From assembly GCA_946406115.1 (NCBI GenBank), contig OX291553.1, positions 12,901,001 to 12,965,000 on the forward strand: 64,000 nucleotides of DNA, written 5' to 3'. The notes below the pieces were generated by a model. It made no database searches and was not told the origin of the DNA. It saw nothing but the letters and a program-made list of their open reading frames with translations. Source of the stretch: Apoda limacodes (Eukaryota > Arthropoda > Insecta > Lepidoptera > Limacodidae). Made by a program: the position numbers and the translations under genes. Shown in pieces: positions 34,175-44,767 of the stretch (within the stretch, counting starts at the first letter, position 1; the number at the start of each line of letters is the position of its first letter).

Positions 34175-34640
34175 ACTAGCTGACCGGGCAAACGTTGTTT
34201 CTGTTTTTAAAACAACTGCCGCGCCAACCTATTGTGAAAGGGTTGTACTTATTCGGAAACCTTCACCGGCGTGTGCATAACAACTTACGAAAATTTCATT
34301 ACCACAATCGGTTTACCCGAGTTATTGCGCGAGTCCGACTCGCACTTGACCATTTCGGAAACCTACGTCATACAAAGAACACACCCTCCAAGCATCAGGT
34401 CTCTATGATCAGTGGTTTAGGTTGTGCGTTATTCCGTCATGCAGTTATTCAGGACAAAGCATAATTCTACTGTACGTGTGTATGTCACTGTACTCCTCCT
34501 AAACGGCTGATCGCTAGCGCCATCTGCCGGGCTGGTATGTGAATCCAAACGCATCCAAAAAAAACATTCAAATCGCTCCAGCCGTTTAGGAGGAGCACAG
34601 TGACATACACACGTACGGTAGAATTATATTAATAAAATAA
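34175..34640 (-). mobile_element. Helitron-like non-autonomous element, reverse, with inverted arms
   Basis: It starts A|CTAGCTGACCGGGCAAACG and repeats the order of the 33866 copy. It then adds a pair of 49-bp inverted arms at 34461-34509 and 34579-34627 (47 of 49 positions match; core GTACGTGTGTATGTCACTG). The interior has GCGCCATCTGCCGGGCTGG, known to me from such lepidopteran elements. TA-rich tracts flank it on both sides (34147-34170, 34645-34670). The 89-codon frame inside is not supported. Confidence 0.62.
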
Positions 34641-34899
34641 GAATATATATATATATACATATATATAATATAAATTTATACGCTCAATTGGTTTGCATCT
34701 GTGACTAAACGCAATCCCGATAAATGTACAAGGACATGCACAAAACTAGAAATCACTTACTAAATAAACACAACTTACTACAGTGAAATAGTTTATCAGA
34801 TCCAAACTAAGTAAAGCTTATTTAAAGACTTAAATGACGATTTTAGTTACGTTTACGGAACTATGAGACTACGCGTTGGCGGCGCTACGCCTGTTTAAC

Positions 34900-35055
34900 C
34901 TCTACGCCGTAGCACGCTACGCAAAGCGAACACGCAGGGGTCGTTATCGCTCACTACACGACATAAGCGGCTTAACGTCTTGAGATGTTGACGCTTACCG
35001 ATAAAAAGCTTTTCGACGTTTATACTATCGTCTTAACCGAGTAAAATTGCTCTGG
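34900..35055 (+). repeat. Dispersed repeat C, copy 2
   Basis: Same orientation as the 32837 copy: CTCTACGCCGTAGCACGCTA, GCAAAGCGAACACGCAGG, GACATAAGCGGCTTAACG and TAAAAAGCTTTTCGACG. Confidence 0.75.
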
Positions 35056-35137
35056 TTGAGTTTGTACTTTATTTATAAATGTTGTATTTAGATAGGGTCG
35101 CCCAGATATTTTTACCAATGCTTCAAATTATATAGTA

Positions 35138-35537
35138 CTAGCTTTTGCCAGTGGCTCCGCCCGCCCTAAATTTGGTTATCGACGTGGGATTTTTACGGCA
35201 AATCCATGATTATACTTGTTATAGCAAGCTTTAGCTGTAGCTATGGTTCGTTCTTTTCATTCGGTTAAAGATACTACCGTGAATTTTCCAGGATAAACAG
35301 TAGCCTTTATCCTTTTTCATATCTTTAACTATCTCTGTGCAAAATTTCAGCTCTCTTGGATGCTCCATTGCAACAAGATTGGGAAATTTTGATTTTTTCG
35401 GGATGAAAAATAGCCCATTCCAGGATTATCAGGACCTAGCCTATATGTGTGCCAAGTTTCATCCCGAAACGTCCAGTGGTTGAAGCTTGATTGAGTAACA
35501 AACAACCAAACAAGCTTATTTATAATATTTATACATA
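35138..35537 (-). mobile_element. Helitron-like element ending GGCAAAAGCTAG, copy 1
   Basis: Plus-strand reading starts A|CTAGCTTTTGCCAGTGGC TCCGCCCGCC. It then has TTTGGTTATCGACGTGGGAT, ATTTTCCAGGATAAACAGTAG and a downstream CCAGTGGTTGAAGC, ending in TTATAATATTTATACAT. Reversed, this is the common lepidopteran TC...ATAATATTAG...GGCAAAAGCTAG|T layout, compatible with a non-autonomous Helitron (A|T insertion, CTAG end). No ORF. Confidence 0.62.
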
Positions 35538-35803
35538 CTAGCTTATTTTATAATATTTAGTTAATTAAAGCCTTAAATTTGGTTATCGGCGTGGTATTCT
35601 TACGACACCTCATTAATTATACTAATAAAATTTGCTATAGCAATCTATAGTTATTCTCGCGGGAACTTTTGATTTTTACGGGATAAAAACTATCCTTTGT
35701 CTTTCCTTGGGACTCAAACTATCTCCATACCAAATTTCATCTAAATCGGTTCAGCGGTTTCAGCGCGAAGAGGTAATAATGAAAAGGTAAATATTAGTAT
35801 GGA
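35538..35803 (-). mobile_element. Helitron-like element, copy 2, abutting copy 1
   Basis: CTAG at 35538-35541 begins a second copy in the same orientation. It ends TTAGTATGGA|T, the reverse of A|TCCATACTAA, so both the expected TC and CTAG ends are visible. The interior GATTTTTACGGGATAAAAAC and AATCGGTTCAGCGGTTTCAG matches the family. Helitrons often sit head-to-tail like this. Confidence 0.65.
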
Positions 35804-35999
35804 TTATGACCATAAGTCTTCTAGGTATTCAGACCTTCGTCTAACAGAAAAAAAACACTTATAATGATATAGTTATATTAAAAACGTTGAAAAAGTATTA
35901 AATAACTGTAGATTATTTATACGGAGGTCTTAAAGTAAATATAGTCTTAATCAATGTCCCCAATTAATGCTAGTTATATTTTTTCATATAAAGATATAA

Positions 36000-36261
36000 T
36001 TTTCGCTGTCACAAAAATGAAATTTTTCCTTTTAAGTTAGAATTTGGTAAAGAGATATTTGATGAGACGGAAAACGACATAGGCTACATTTTATCCCAGA
36101 AAAATTTAAAAGATGTTGGAGGAATAACAACAATCGAATTCCACATAAATAAACTTTAGCTATAGCTTACTATAGTGATCTATCTCACTATACATTATAA
36201 AGTTGCCGTAGAAATACCACGCTGATAACTAAGCGCGGGTGGAGTCGCTGGCAAAAGCTAG
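36000..36261 (+). mobile_element. Helitron-like element, copy 3, opposite orientation
   Basis: It ends ...GGCAAAAGCTAG|T at 36250-36261 and contains the reverse complement of the 35.1-35.8 kb blocks (ACGACATAGGCTACATTTTA, CCACGCTGATAACTAAGCG). With copies 1 and 2 it forms a large inverted arrangement. The 5' TC end is not clear. Confidence 0.58.
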
Positions 36262-36722
36262 TGTTTAATAATAAGGAAAATAAGGACTAGAAACGAGTAT
36301 TTAAGGCAGTATATTTATAATCGGTGCCTAATAAAGTATCATAAAAATAAAACCTACTGTGTGTTGTAATTATTTATGTTAAAGACATAAAATACAACAT
36401 AACATATAACAAAGAGATTCAAACTTAATATACCCACTTCGAAAAAAAAGGCTTTTAAAGATACAACCAACCGTAAAGTATTCGAAATTATACTTCAATA
36501 TATTTCCAACGATTCGTTTCCCCGAGATGATTTATGAAAAGGATAAAAAAGAAAAGAAGCCGAGTCCCTGTCGAGAATAAGAATATCGGGGGAAATAAGC
36601 GACACAAAACAGGAGTAAGATTGCCCAAGTTACGCACTACGTGACTTGACACTGGAAAAAATATTATTAGTAATTACAACATTTTTAGACTTCAATAAAA
36701 GAAATATAAGACGTTTTATTTC
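36262..36722. other. No gene recognised
   Basis: AT-rich with no supported frame. Confidence 0.35.
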
Positions 36723-37031
36723 AAAAAAACCGGCCAAGGGATCCGTATTTGTTGTGTTATTACAAAGCTTATACTATAATCGAATTTTAAGTTTGAAGCT
36801 TGTATTTAGGTTATTTATTACCTTTTTACTATACCTATAACAAATTCATGTTCGACACGTTTTATTTATTAGAAAAAAATTCACCATAATAACACAGAGA
36901 TTGTAAAAAACAGGTTTCTGCCTACTTCGGTGTAAAAGATATAGCTTGTTCAAGGTCGTACAAATATAGAGACAGACATTAGGCTTATTGATAAGAGTGC
37001 CGTTGGCACCTTAAGTACGGAACCCGAAAAA
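36723..37031 (+). mobile_element. CGGCCAAG repeat, worn copy
   Basis: It starts AAAAAAACCGGCCAAGGG and ends GTACGGAACCCGAAAAA, the two diagnostic ends. The CGAGTCGG segment and the GGACGGACGGACA block are lost or degraded. The 64-codon frame overlapping it is not supported. Confidence 0.6.
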
Positions 37032-37420
37032 TAATAAATAAACAACAGTTGAAATCTTTGAATATAATAATAATAATAAACGTTTAATTTTTTAAAAAAA
37101 ACATTAAAAATAGACGAAAATATTTTTTACCAGTTACAGCTAAAACTAGGTCGCGTTCCCGAGCCGTTTTGACGAGAATCGCATCTATTAAAATTCCAAA
37201 TGCGGAGCGCAAGTGCAGACAAGGCATGCGACGATGCGTTCACACTGCATTAAACTTTAGCATAATCCTATTTATCGCCGTAACCGTGTAATTGAATGGA
37301 AGGTATGACACTGATTATATTATTACTGGTTAAACTCTTTACACGACTAGGTAACTACAAATATGTGTGTGGATCGTTTTCTACAAGGGTAAATTCAACA
37401 TTGAGCTCTAATGTTTACAA
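37032..37420. other. No further exon seen near the receptor donor
   Basis: This lies inside the inferred first intron of the receptor gene. Positions 37140-37260 are somewhat GC-richer (GCGGAGCGCAAGTGCAGAC) but have no coding frame I can place. Confidence 0.35.
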
Positions 37421-37490
37421 TAAAAGAAACGCTATTAAAAAACGTTACGTCACAGATTTTACAGATAACTTTTTTATAATAGAAATAAGT
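37421..37490 (+). repeat. 70-bp direct repeat flanking the receptor exon, copy 1
   Basis: TAAAAGAAACGCTATTAAAA, AACGTTACGTCACAGATTTT and ACAGATAACTTTTT match 39645-39714 in the same orientation with a few differences. The two copies lie on either side of the receptor exon. Confidence 0.72.
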
Positions 37491-37644
37491 ATCTGCAGAT
37501 AGCCTGTGACTAAGGAGGTGCAGTTCATACATCATACAAGAATTGCTTGATACAACGACGCCAGGTGCTGTAGTCTCTAGTAGTGTAGTACATAATAGCT
37601 CAATGAAATTATGTAAGTGTGAATTAGTTAATGTTTACACTTAC

Positions 37645-37833
37645 AACATCGATAAGCTGACTGAGTTTGAGTTTGATGCAGACGCGGAGTACATCGGTGG
37701 TGTTGACGACGGGTCGGACGAGTTTGTTGTAGTTGGAGAGAAGATCGTCGTAGAGACGTTTAGCGTCAGGGTTGCCGGCGGTGGCGGCACGCAGCAGGCA
37801 GCAGGCCACCAGCCAGCTTACGAGCACGGCCAT
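37645..37833 (-). CDS. Nicotinic acetylcholine receptor alpha-type subunit, first coding exon
   Basis: This encodes the N-terminus of a pentameric acetylcholine-gated cation channel subunit of the neuronal plasma membrane. It has 63 codons. Residues 1-20 are a hydrophobic signal peptide ([20 protein letters not shown]). The mature protein then begins [21 protein letters not shown], followed by a glycosylation sequon N44-T-T and LKLSQLIDV. That succession is diagnostic of insect nAChR subunits of the alpha1-alpha4/beta2-like group; I do not assign the paralogue. The exon ends in phase 0 at a good donor (GTT|GTAAGT, intron from 37644 downward), where the family normally continues NLK(N/D)Q. The ligand-binding Cys loop and transmembrane segments are on exons not found in the window. 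The start at 37833 is the only ATG giving a signal peptide. The longer open frame on the opposite strand (37543-38016) is an antisense shadow. Confidence 0.92.
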
Positions 37834-37853
37834 CAGCTCGTGGGCTCCGGCAT
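37833..37853 (-). promoter_or_regulatory. Six-codon upstream ORF overlapping the receptor start (TGATG)
   Basis: Just upstream, minus strand, ATG at 37853-37851 opens M-P-E-P-T-S and stops with TGA at 37835-37833. The A of TGA is the A of the receptor ATG. The uORF start has A at -3 and G at -1, whereas the receptor start has C at -3. Initiation at the uORF, then termination and reinitiation, is a plausible translational damper. Whether the mRNA includes this stretch is not known. Confidence 0.6.
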
Positions 37854-37925
37854 CGTTGCGTACGTACACTCGCTGCGAGCGCTCGGGGCGCGGCGCGGCG
37901 CGGCACTAGCGGCGAACCCCAGTGT
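37854..37925 (-). promoter_or_regulatory. GC-rich leader / probable promoter-proximal region of the receptor gene
   Basis: On the minus strand the 70 bp before the uORF is strikingly GC-rich and CpG-rich (GCCGCGCCGCGCCGCGCCCC, GAGCGCTCGCAGCGAG), against AT-rich DNA on both sides. This fits a 5' UTR or core-promoter patch. No TATA box or clear initiator is visible. The palindrome GAGCGCTC is part of it. Confidence 0.45.
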
Positions 37926-39644
37926 TGCCACTTTCATTATCCAAATATGGCTGCTTAACAAGCTAAATAGATTAAAAAATCTAGGAAAGGCTAAAGATAA
38001 CAGCAGTTACTTGTAACAACAGCCTGTTGATTAATATAAAATCAGAGGATTAAATAGTAATAATTGTATTGCTCACATTAATAAAATCTGAGGCTGCAAA
38101 ATTAACATTTCAGTAAACAGAATTTACATATAACTATATCTTAAAGTTAAAAATAATTTTGCCCGTTCTCAACATAAGATATACTTATGTTGCTGGATAT
38201 CGTAGATGGTTCAAACATGCTAGTCCTAGTAATAGCTTTCTTTGTGGTTGAAACACTGGCTACCACTACCATGAACTTAACTAAAACTCATTTTTTTAGA
38301 TGAAGAAACTTATAGAAGCAACTAGAGATCTGAAAGCGGGTCACAATTACACTTGAAGAATAAGTATAGCTATTGAGTGTCATACCACATGAAAACGACA
38401 TGAGGCATTTAATTTTTAGTTTATTCGTATGAGATTTTCAATTTAGGGTATTTATTTTCATTTATTCTTAATATCGTATAGTTTTAGAGAATTTACTTTT
38501 TATAAACTTATTTTTGATGGTGTATATAATATTTAAAAAAAAATGCATCTATTTAGAGAAAATGTTTAAAACTACAATAATATTCGGCTACTGATCGTTA
38601 TATCTCTGACCATACACTTTGGAATAAATCGTCATGCTATTCCCGTAATAAAATGCATTGTTTGAATTCTACATAACGTCCTAGATTTGGCCCGAAGAAG
38701 GCTAAGGTGGTAACACTCGCAGACTCGCGCACACCCCGCCGCTCTCGCACCCTCTTCCCAACAATACCCTTCGATGCGACACTCTACTTTTGATATTACC
38801 TTATCATTGTATACTTTAATCCTGAAAATGAATTGAATATTAGGGTAGGAGTTACGCATGAGCTTTCGTTGTTTTCTGTAATTCCCGCGCCATATGTGTG
38901 TTATGTGCTATGTAAAGATTTGATGTACGTTGTCGTCGTGTTTTTATTACTGTGTTATGAATGTAAGAGTTTTTTATTGTATGTATAAACATAGATATGT
39001 ATTAGTTAGGAGTTTTGATGGTTAAAAGAATTTATTATGTTTAAATGCTGACTGAAGTAATGTAAAAAAAAAGATAAGGTTCTAATTCTTATGAGAAGTA
39101 ACGGATATTATCTCGAATAAAATCTAAGTATTAATAATGATATGAGTAAAGTATTAAATACCATTCTAAAGTTAACCCCGCTAAGTTACCTTTTTATTTC
39201 CTACTGATCATGATGACTTAAAAGTTTTTTTAACATCTTTAAGACTTTTGAATTTTGTATTAAATATTTGTACTAAAATAGGAACTGCCACACTTTATTG
39301 GCCACCCGTATCATGTCAGCAAATATTAAATTTTTGAAAAGAAATGCGCTTTTCCTATGTATTTTTTTAATTTGCATTCACAAGAAGTCCAAATAAAACA
39401 CCAATCACATTATTTTATTTACAAATTGATCTTTTCTGATGTTCAAATAAAATTCAATGATTGCAATGCAAATGAAATGCAGATATGCTTAAGATATTTA
39501 GAAAGAACAACGTCACCAGGTGTAGGTTGGGTCACCTCATCCATAGTTCTATATTTTAGTACGTACTGAAATCTCAGCACATGAGTCAACCTTAAATTTC
39601 ACTAGCTTATTTAATATTTAAATACATTGTAGCTAAGTTTTCAA
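37926..39644. other. Upstream flank of the receptor gene; no ORF
   Basis: Mostly AT-rich. Positions 38685-38770 are GC-richer (CACACCCCGCCGCTCTCGCA), lie about 0.9 kb upstream of the receptor start and could be an upstream regulatory patch or non-coding exon, but nothing decides it. Small frames (75 and 70 codons) have no motif. Confidence 0.35.
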
Positions 39645-39714
39645 TAGAAGAAACGCTTTAAAATAAACGTTACCTCACAGATTTTACAGATTACTTTTTA
39701 ATAATAGAAATAAA
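39645..39714 (+). repeat. 70-bp direct repeat, copy 2
   Basis: TAGAAGAAACGCTTTAAAAT, AACGTTACCTCACAGATTTT and ACAGATTACTTTTT; partner at 37421-37490. Confidence 0.72.
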
Positions 39715-39750
39715 TCACTAACAATAAGTTAACTAAATAAACTCAGAAAC

Positions 39751-39945
39751 TTTTTTTTTTTTAAACCAAAGGGGGCAAACAAGCTTACGGTCCTCCTGAT
39801 GGTAAGAGGTCACCGTAGCCTATCTATCGTTCATACTAACTTAGGTGTTGTATTGTATAGGGAATTTTGAATTAAAGTCCGTTATTCTTAAACATTTTTT
39901 TATACACCCCAGATGGCCAACAAGCATATGGCAGCTTAGACTTTA
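39751..39945 (-). mobile_element. CR1-type LINE 3' tails, extremely 5'-truncated
   Basis: A poly-T tract at 39751-39762 is followed by TAAACCAAAGGGGGCAAACA, AGCTTACGGTCCTCCTGATG and GTAAGAGGTCACCGTAGCC. This is the reverse complement of the last ~75 bp of the 52111 element (...GGTGACCGCTTACCATCAGG... plus A tail). A second, more worn tail trace lies at about 39901-39945 (GGCCAACAAGCATATGGCAG). It is non-coding. Confidence 0.78.
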
Positions 39946-42833
39946 GATTTACAAGTTCAATACCGGTTATAAGTTTAGTATTGTCAACAATACTCGTAGC
40001 TTTTTTTTGAACTATCAAAAGGCCGCCATACCAACAGTGTCACCACAACGACTTGCGTCCTGCAGAAGCCAATAGGACCCATTTTATGTCCAGGTCCGTT
40101 TCAGGACGAGGTCCAAGGACTTTTCAATCAGACGCACTTTTAGAATGTTTGCAGTTCAAGTAGTCTGTGTCAGAAATCGTTAAGAAAAACGAGTTCACTT
40201 AACCTACAAGCTGTTATACTGATGAAATGAAAGTTAGAGACAACTTGCAAGTGGAGAGTTTCACACTGATAAAAAAAAATATTCTAATAATTTCCTGGAC
40301 AATATGCATTGGCGGACGGTTTAAAATATCACAGAAGTGGGACGTCCCGAAAAATGTGTGACATCTACTGCATGGCCTAAGCTAGCTTGTCATGTCATGG
40401 CATGTGGTAGCCCTGCAGTAGGAGTTCCAATCATCTAAGCCTTAGAAACAATACAAACGTTTATTGTTTGTTATTTAGTTCCAACGACAGCAATCTGTCG
40501 CTTTTAACAGAGACTAAGTATATTAAAAGCCTCACCATTTTATTGGACATCAAAAAACAAAGAAGGTCAAGCCGAGATAAATTGAAGTAAATTAAGCGAA
40601 TTGTTATTTATTGCCCGATAAAATTTTTCTAAAGCCTCAAAATTGCTAAAATCTTTGTTTCTGATAACTAAGCTTGTGGCACAGGTGAGGTCTATTATTT
40701 ACAGCCACATTTACGACTTAATTATTGATAACAATAAGGTTTTGGAAGTCAATTTGTTTTTTTTATTTAAATTAGGTGTTTGCAAACATTTTTAAATAGT
40801 CAAAATCGATAAATGCTATTTGTTTCAACAACTGGCTCATAAAATTGCTTTTATTTTAAGTTTGTAATTGGGTTTACTATAACGCACATATTTAAAATTT
40901 TTTTTTGAAATGTAAGGAATAATATGTTTAAACGTGCTTTTTACCTTGCATTACAGCAGCAGAAAATTTTAAACTCCACCATTTCACTTATTTTTTCTGA
41001 CTATTGGTATTACAATTTTATTACTTCTTTATTAAAAAACTGTAACGCTAAAAAGCCATTAGAAGATGTTTTGATTGCCAACATTAAACCAATCTCACCT
41101 ATTAAATTTCAATTTGTGGGCGAATACTGAAGTCCATTATTTTGTAATTTCAGTAATTCTTGCGATAAAATTGCTCGGTTGCTCAGCGCCCGCACCCCCG
41201 TCATAAAGCTACAAATTTGCTGACTGATTCATGGCTCTGGTGCCGCAGCGATCCTTAAAAATGGGAATTTTATGTTAGGCTTCCATTAGGCGGACATTAA
41301 GCAAAATTACTCCAAATGTCAGAAAAGCTACGATTCAAGTAAAGGGGTTGTATTAAATATGTAGATGAAATAACTATCAAATTTAACATTTAACAACAAC
41401 ATGTTTGTTCTGACGATTGCGGTTCATTTTTTTATAAATTTCTGGAATTTTACCCTGCGATTCATTGAATCGGAGATGTTTTTCTGGTTTTTTCGTCAAA
41501 AAATATACAAGAGGTAGATTAAAGAAGACGATTTCTTAGGGTATGGAAGACAGATCACCTCAATTGGAAACGTTTATAGATAGATGATAGATGATTAATT
41601 CTTAACTTTAACGTTCATGCTTTGTAGAATAAAAGGCAAATCAAACCATTGTCAAATCTAATCGGTAAATTGAGATATTTAGTTAAATGCCAACTAACTA
41701 TACAACACAAAACTATTCGACTACGCGAAATTCGCTTGCGAGTGTAAATTATGACTTCTATGAAAATCGTTAGAAATAGTGTACGTACAACAACGCACAC
41801 GGGAAAAAAGTTTAAGGCTTTATTTATTTAATTATGATTTTGGGTTCAATTCAATGTATGTACAATGTACAATTCAATTTGCAAGTTCGGCTAGTTAATT
41901 ATGACGGTAGCTTCTTAAAAAAGCTGTCTCTTTTAACTGTTGTCATAAAATCTAAAGTACTTATAACTAGGATATTTATAAAATTGCTGTTTTGTATAAG
42001 AAAGTTAGAGTAAATTTTTTATATCTATTTTAATTCTATCAATCAATATATTCAAGTTATTGTGGCTTTCATTATCCAAGCTTTAGCGAATTTGACGCAA
42101 ATAGACCAATTTTGATACTAATATTATTATGGTATTTATGGCGAACACGTGTTTATTTTTTGATTATTTTTTTTATAACGGAAGCGTTTAGATTCAAATT
42201 TCTTTAACGAAAGCGTTCAAACCAATAACGGACAGTGCGACAGTTTGTAGTGTTTGCTCAGTATACGTTGTTGATGTTGCGTGCCGGATACGCCACTACC
42301 ATGACCTAACTCATATTTTTGTTGTCCATGAAGACGAAAGATTTAAATGCGATGAGCACAAAGCACTAGCCAATAGACATATAACTATATTTGAAAATAG
42401 AATTCCATGTTTATAAAATTAACATTCATGTGAAATTAGAACTCTTTGCCAACTATAGAAAAATTATATTTCAAAAGTCCAGTACTGTATAGCAAAAACG
42501 GCAACTTCATTACTATTGTTTTATTTGCCTACATACAAAAATATGTTTCATATAATAATAATATATATTTAATCTAAATGAAACAATAATAAGATTCTGT
42601 CGGAAAGTGAAAACATCAAATTATTTCGTGTGATACTCGTAACAGTTAACAAACTAGGAGTTTGAGTTGATTTTTATTTGGAAACTATAATAGAATATTG
42701 TAGGATTCTGATGAAAGACCGACAAATTAGTTTGCGTCTTAACATCAAATTGTCATTGAAACAATACGAATTGTGTGTTAAATCAGATTGACAATTATAC
42801 CAGCCGCACACTCTTTTTTTTAAATATTGACAA
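39946..42833. other. No gene recognised
   Basis: AT-rich, with no supported frame over about 70 codons. A (TAGA)n-like string lies at 41577-41592. The 68-codon frame at 40924-41130 and the 61-codon frame at 41615-41800 carry no motif. Confidence 0.35.
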
Positions 42834-43066
42834 TCTTAATATATATAAATCTCGTGTCACAATGTTTGTCCTCAATGGACTCCTAAACTACTGAACCGAT
42901 TTTGATCAAACTTCGTAAATATCTGTTATTTGATCCAACTTAAAAGATAGGATAGTTTTTATCTCGATATGTCAAGTGCGAGCCGGACTCGGGCACTATA
43001 GGTAAAAACCAACTTTCGCCGGGTACAGAGGGACGGCAGCGGAACAACGTTCGCCGGGACAGCTAG
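42834..43066 (+). mobile_element. Helitron-like non-autonomous element, complete
   Basis: Its layout is A|TC at 42834-42835 and CTAG|T at 43063-43066, 233 bp in all. The 5' part has AATCTCGTGTCACAATGTTT, CTAAACTACTGAACCGATTT and TTTTGAT. The middle has TCAAGTGCGAGCCGGACTCG. The 3' part has GGAACAACGTTCGCCGGGAC AGCTAG, with a short GC-rich palindromic segment upstream of CTAG as expected for Helitrons. No ORF. Confidence 0.7.
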
Positions 43067-44767
43067 TATATTATATGTTGTTGTCAATTATATTACGTAT
43101 CCGCGAGTAGTTTTGATGAATTAATCATTATTATTGTAGAATTTAGGAAATTCTGGTTTTATGCGTCAGTATCGGGGGAGGAAAGGATATTGAGAACATT
43201 ATTATTTGTGAGCGAGCTTGCGGCAAAATTTTCAGACGAGCCGCAGAGTTTGTGGCAGGTGCATATCCGTGGATTTTCGTAGCAGGTGCACGTCCGTGGT
43301 TTTCGTAATGGAAGACGAAAATAACGTCGACAGCGTTTCTCCTACGGTAACGGAACCCTTAAAAATGTTAAAAGAATATTTATGAGAATTATGACGAATA
43401 TCTTACAAAGATTGTTCAAAAAAAATTTGGCAGTACTTTTGCCAAAATATGTCCCAGGAAAATGTCCAATGTTTGATGTCCACACATAATGAGATCTATG
43501 CTTATTTTTGCATTTCGAATTTATTAATTCAATATTTTGGTAGTTTACATAGGTAAAGCACCTGATTATGAATTTTTTTCAGAATCGACAGAACGATGGC
43601 AGAAATGATTAAGGTGTGACATATCGACGGACGGACATGATGTTTTTTGCCATTTGTCTACAGTACTCTTAATAACAGGGTGGTCAGTAAGTTGGTCGAT
43701 ATTTATACATAAATTTAACCGACAAGCGCAAGGAAAAACTTAATTTCCTAAAGACAAATAAAAAAAAACAGTAAAATGTTTTTAATGTTTTACAAGTAAA
43801 CCTCATAAGAGTTATGTGCTATTTTACTTAGACACTATTTATTATTTTCTTATCCGGCATTTTTTCCCCAAATTTCTCTCTGATTTCCGTTTTTTGTTTA
43901 TTTAAATGAACGTGATATGATACCCAATGCGGGGCTCTTTTCCTATTCATTTATGTAAGACATCTGTACAGGTCAAACTTCTGCGAGAGACTGCGTCTAT
44001 TTTTATTTAAAAATGTTGTGTAATAGCATTAATTTGTGGTTCAAAATAATTGTCAATATTGGTAGACAATATTATTGCGTGTGTGTGGCTAGTCATATTG
44101 ACATAATATTACAATTAATTAATGGTTAAATGAATGAAAATATTAAATACAAAAAAAAAATCCTTAAATATGGAAACTAACTAACTCCAATTAATTATAA
44201 GTTCTGTAGTTGTAGATAGTTAAATATTGAAGAATATTAAGAACCTTGAATAATAAATGCGAAGATTGGAATGTTACGAATGTTCGCATGATTTTGAACA
44301 TACGCATCTACAGTCGTATTCACATCATGTTATCCTTGGCGCTATTGGCACACACGAATGCATTTTTTGTCGTCTTAGTGCCAGGGAAAAATAAGTGTAG
44401 CTTATTTGGTATGATATCCTGAAGTAGGTTTGAAGACCCATGATTTTGTGCCAAATCCAGCTAGAAGGTACGGAGTACGCACTGGGCGGAGAATGGCATG
44501 GTTTAATCTACTCTAATAGACTATATGGGGCACAAAATCGAAATTCAGTATATTTTAATATCACTTTTTGTGAACGAAACCATAGCGCGATCTAATTCGA
44601 CGCCAACGCCATCTAGTTAGCAAATAGGAAACATTTTTATATGCTGAAAAATTATAACACATCTAAGTTAAGACTTTACACGATTTTTTACGAACAATTA
44701 ATAATTAAGAAGCAAGTCAAATATGCGTCGTTAGATAACACGTTGTAACAGAATGCGTTGAAGAAAT
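43067..44767. other. No gene recognised
   Basis: AT-rich. GGTAACGGAACCCTTAAAA at about 43340 is the tail of the CGGCCAAG family. Otherwise featureless. Confidence 0.35.

Noticed and set aside
37543..38016. 157-codon plus-strand frame across the receptor exon
   Set aside because: It is the antisense shadow of the nAChR exon and GC-rich leader; the minus strand gives a signal peptide and diagnostic receptor residues.
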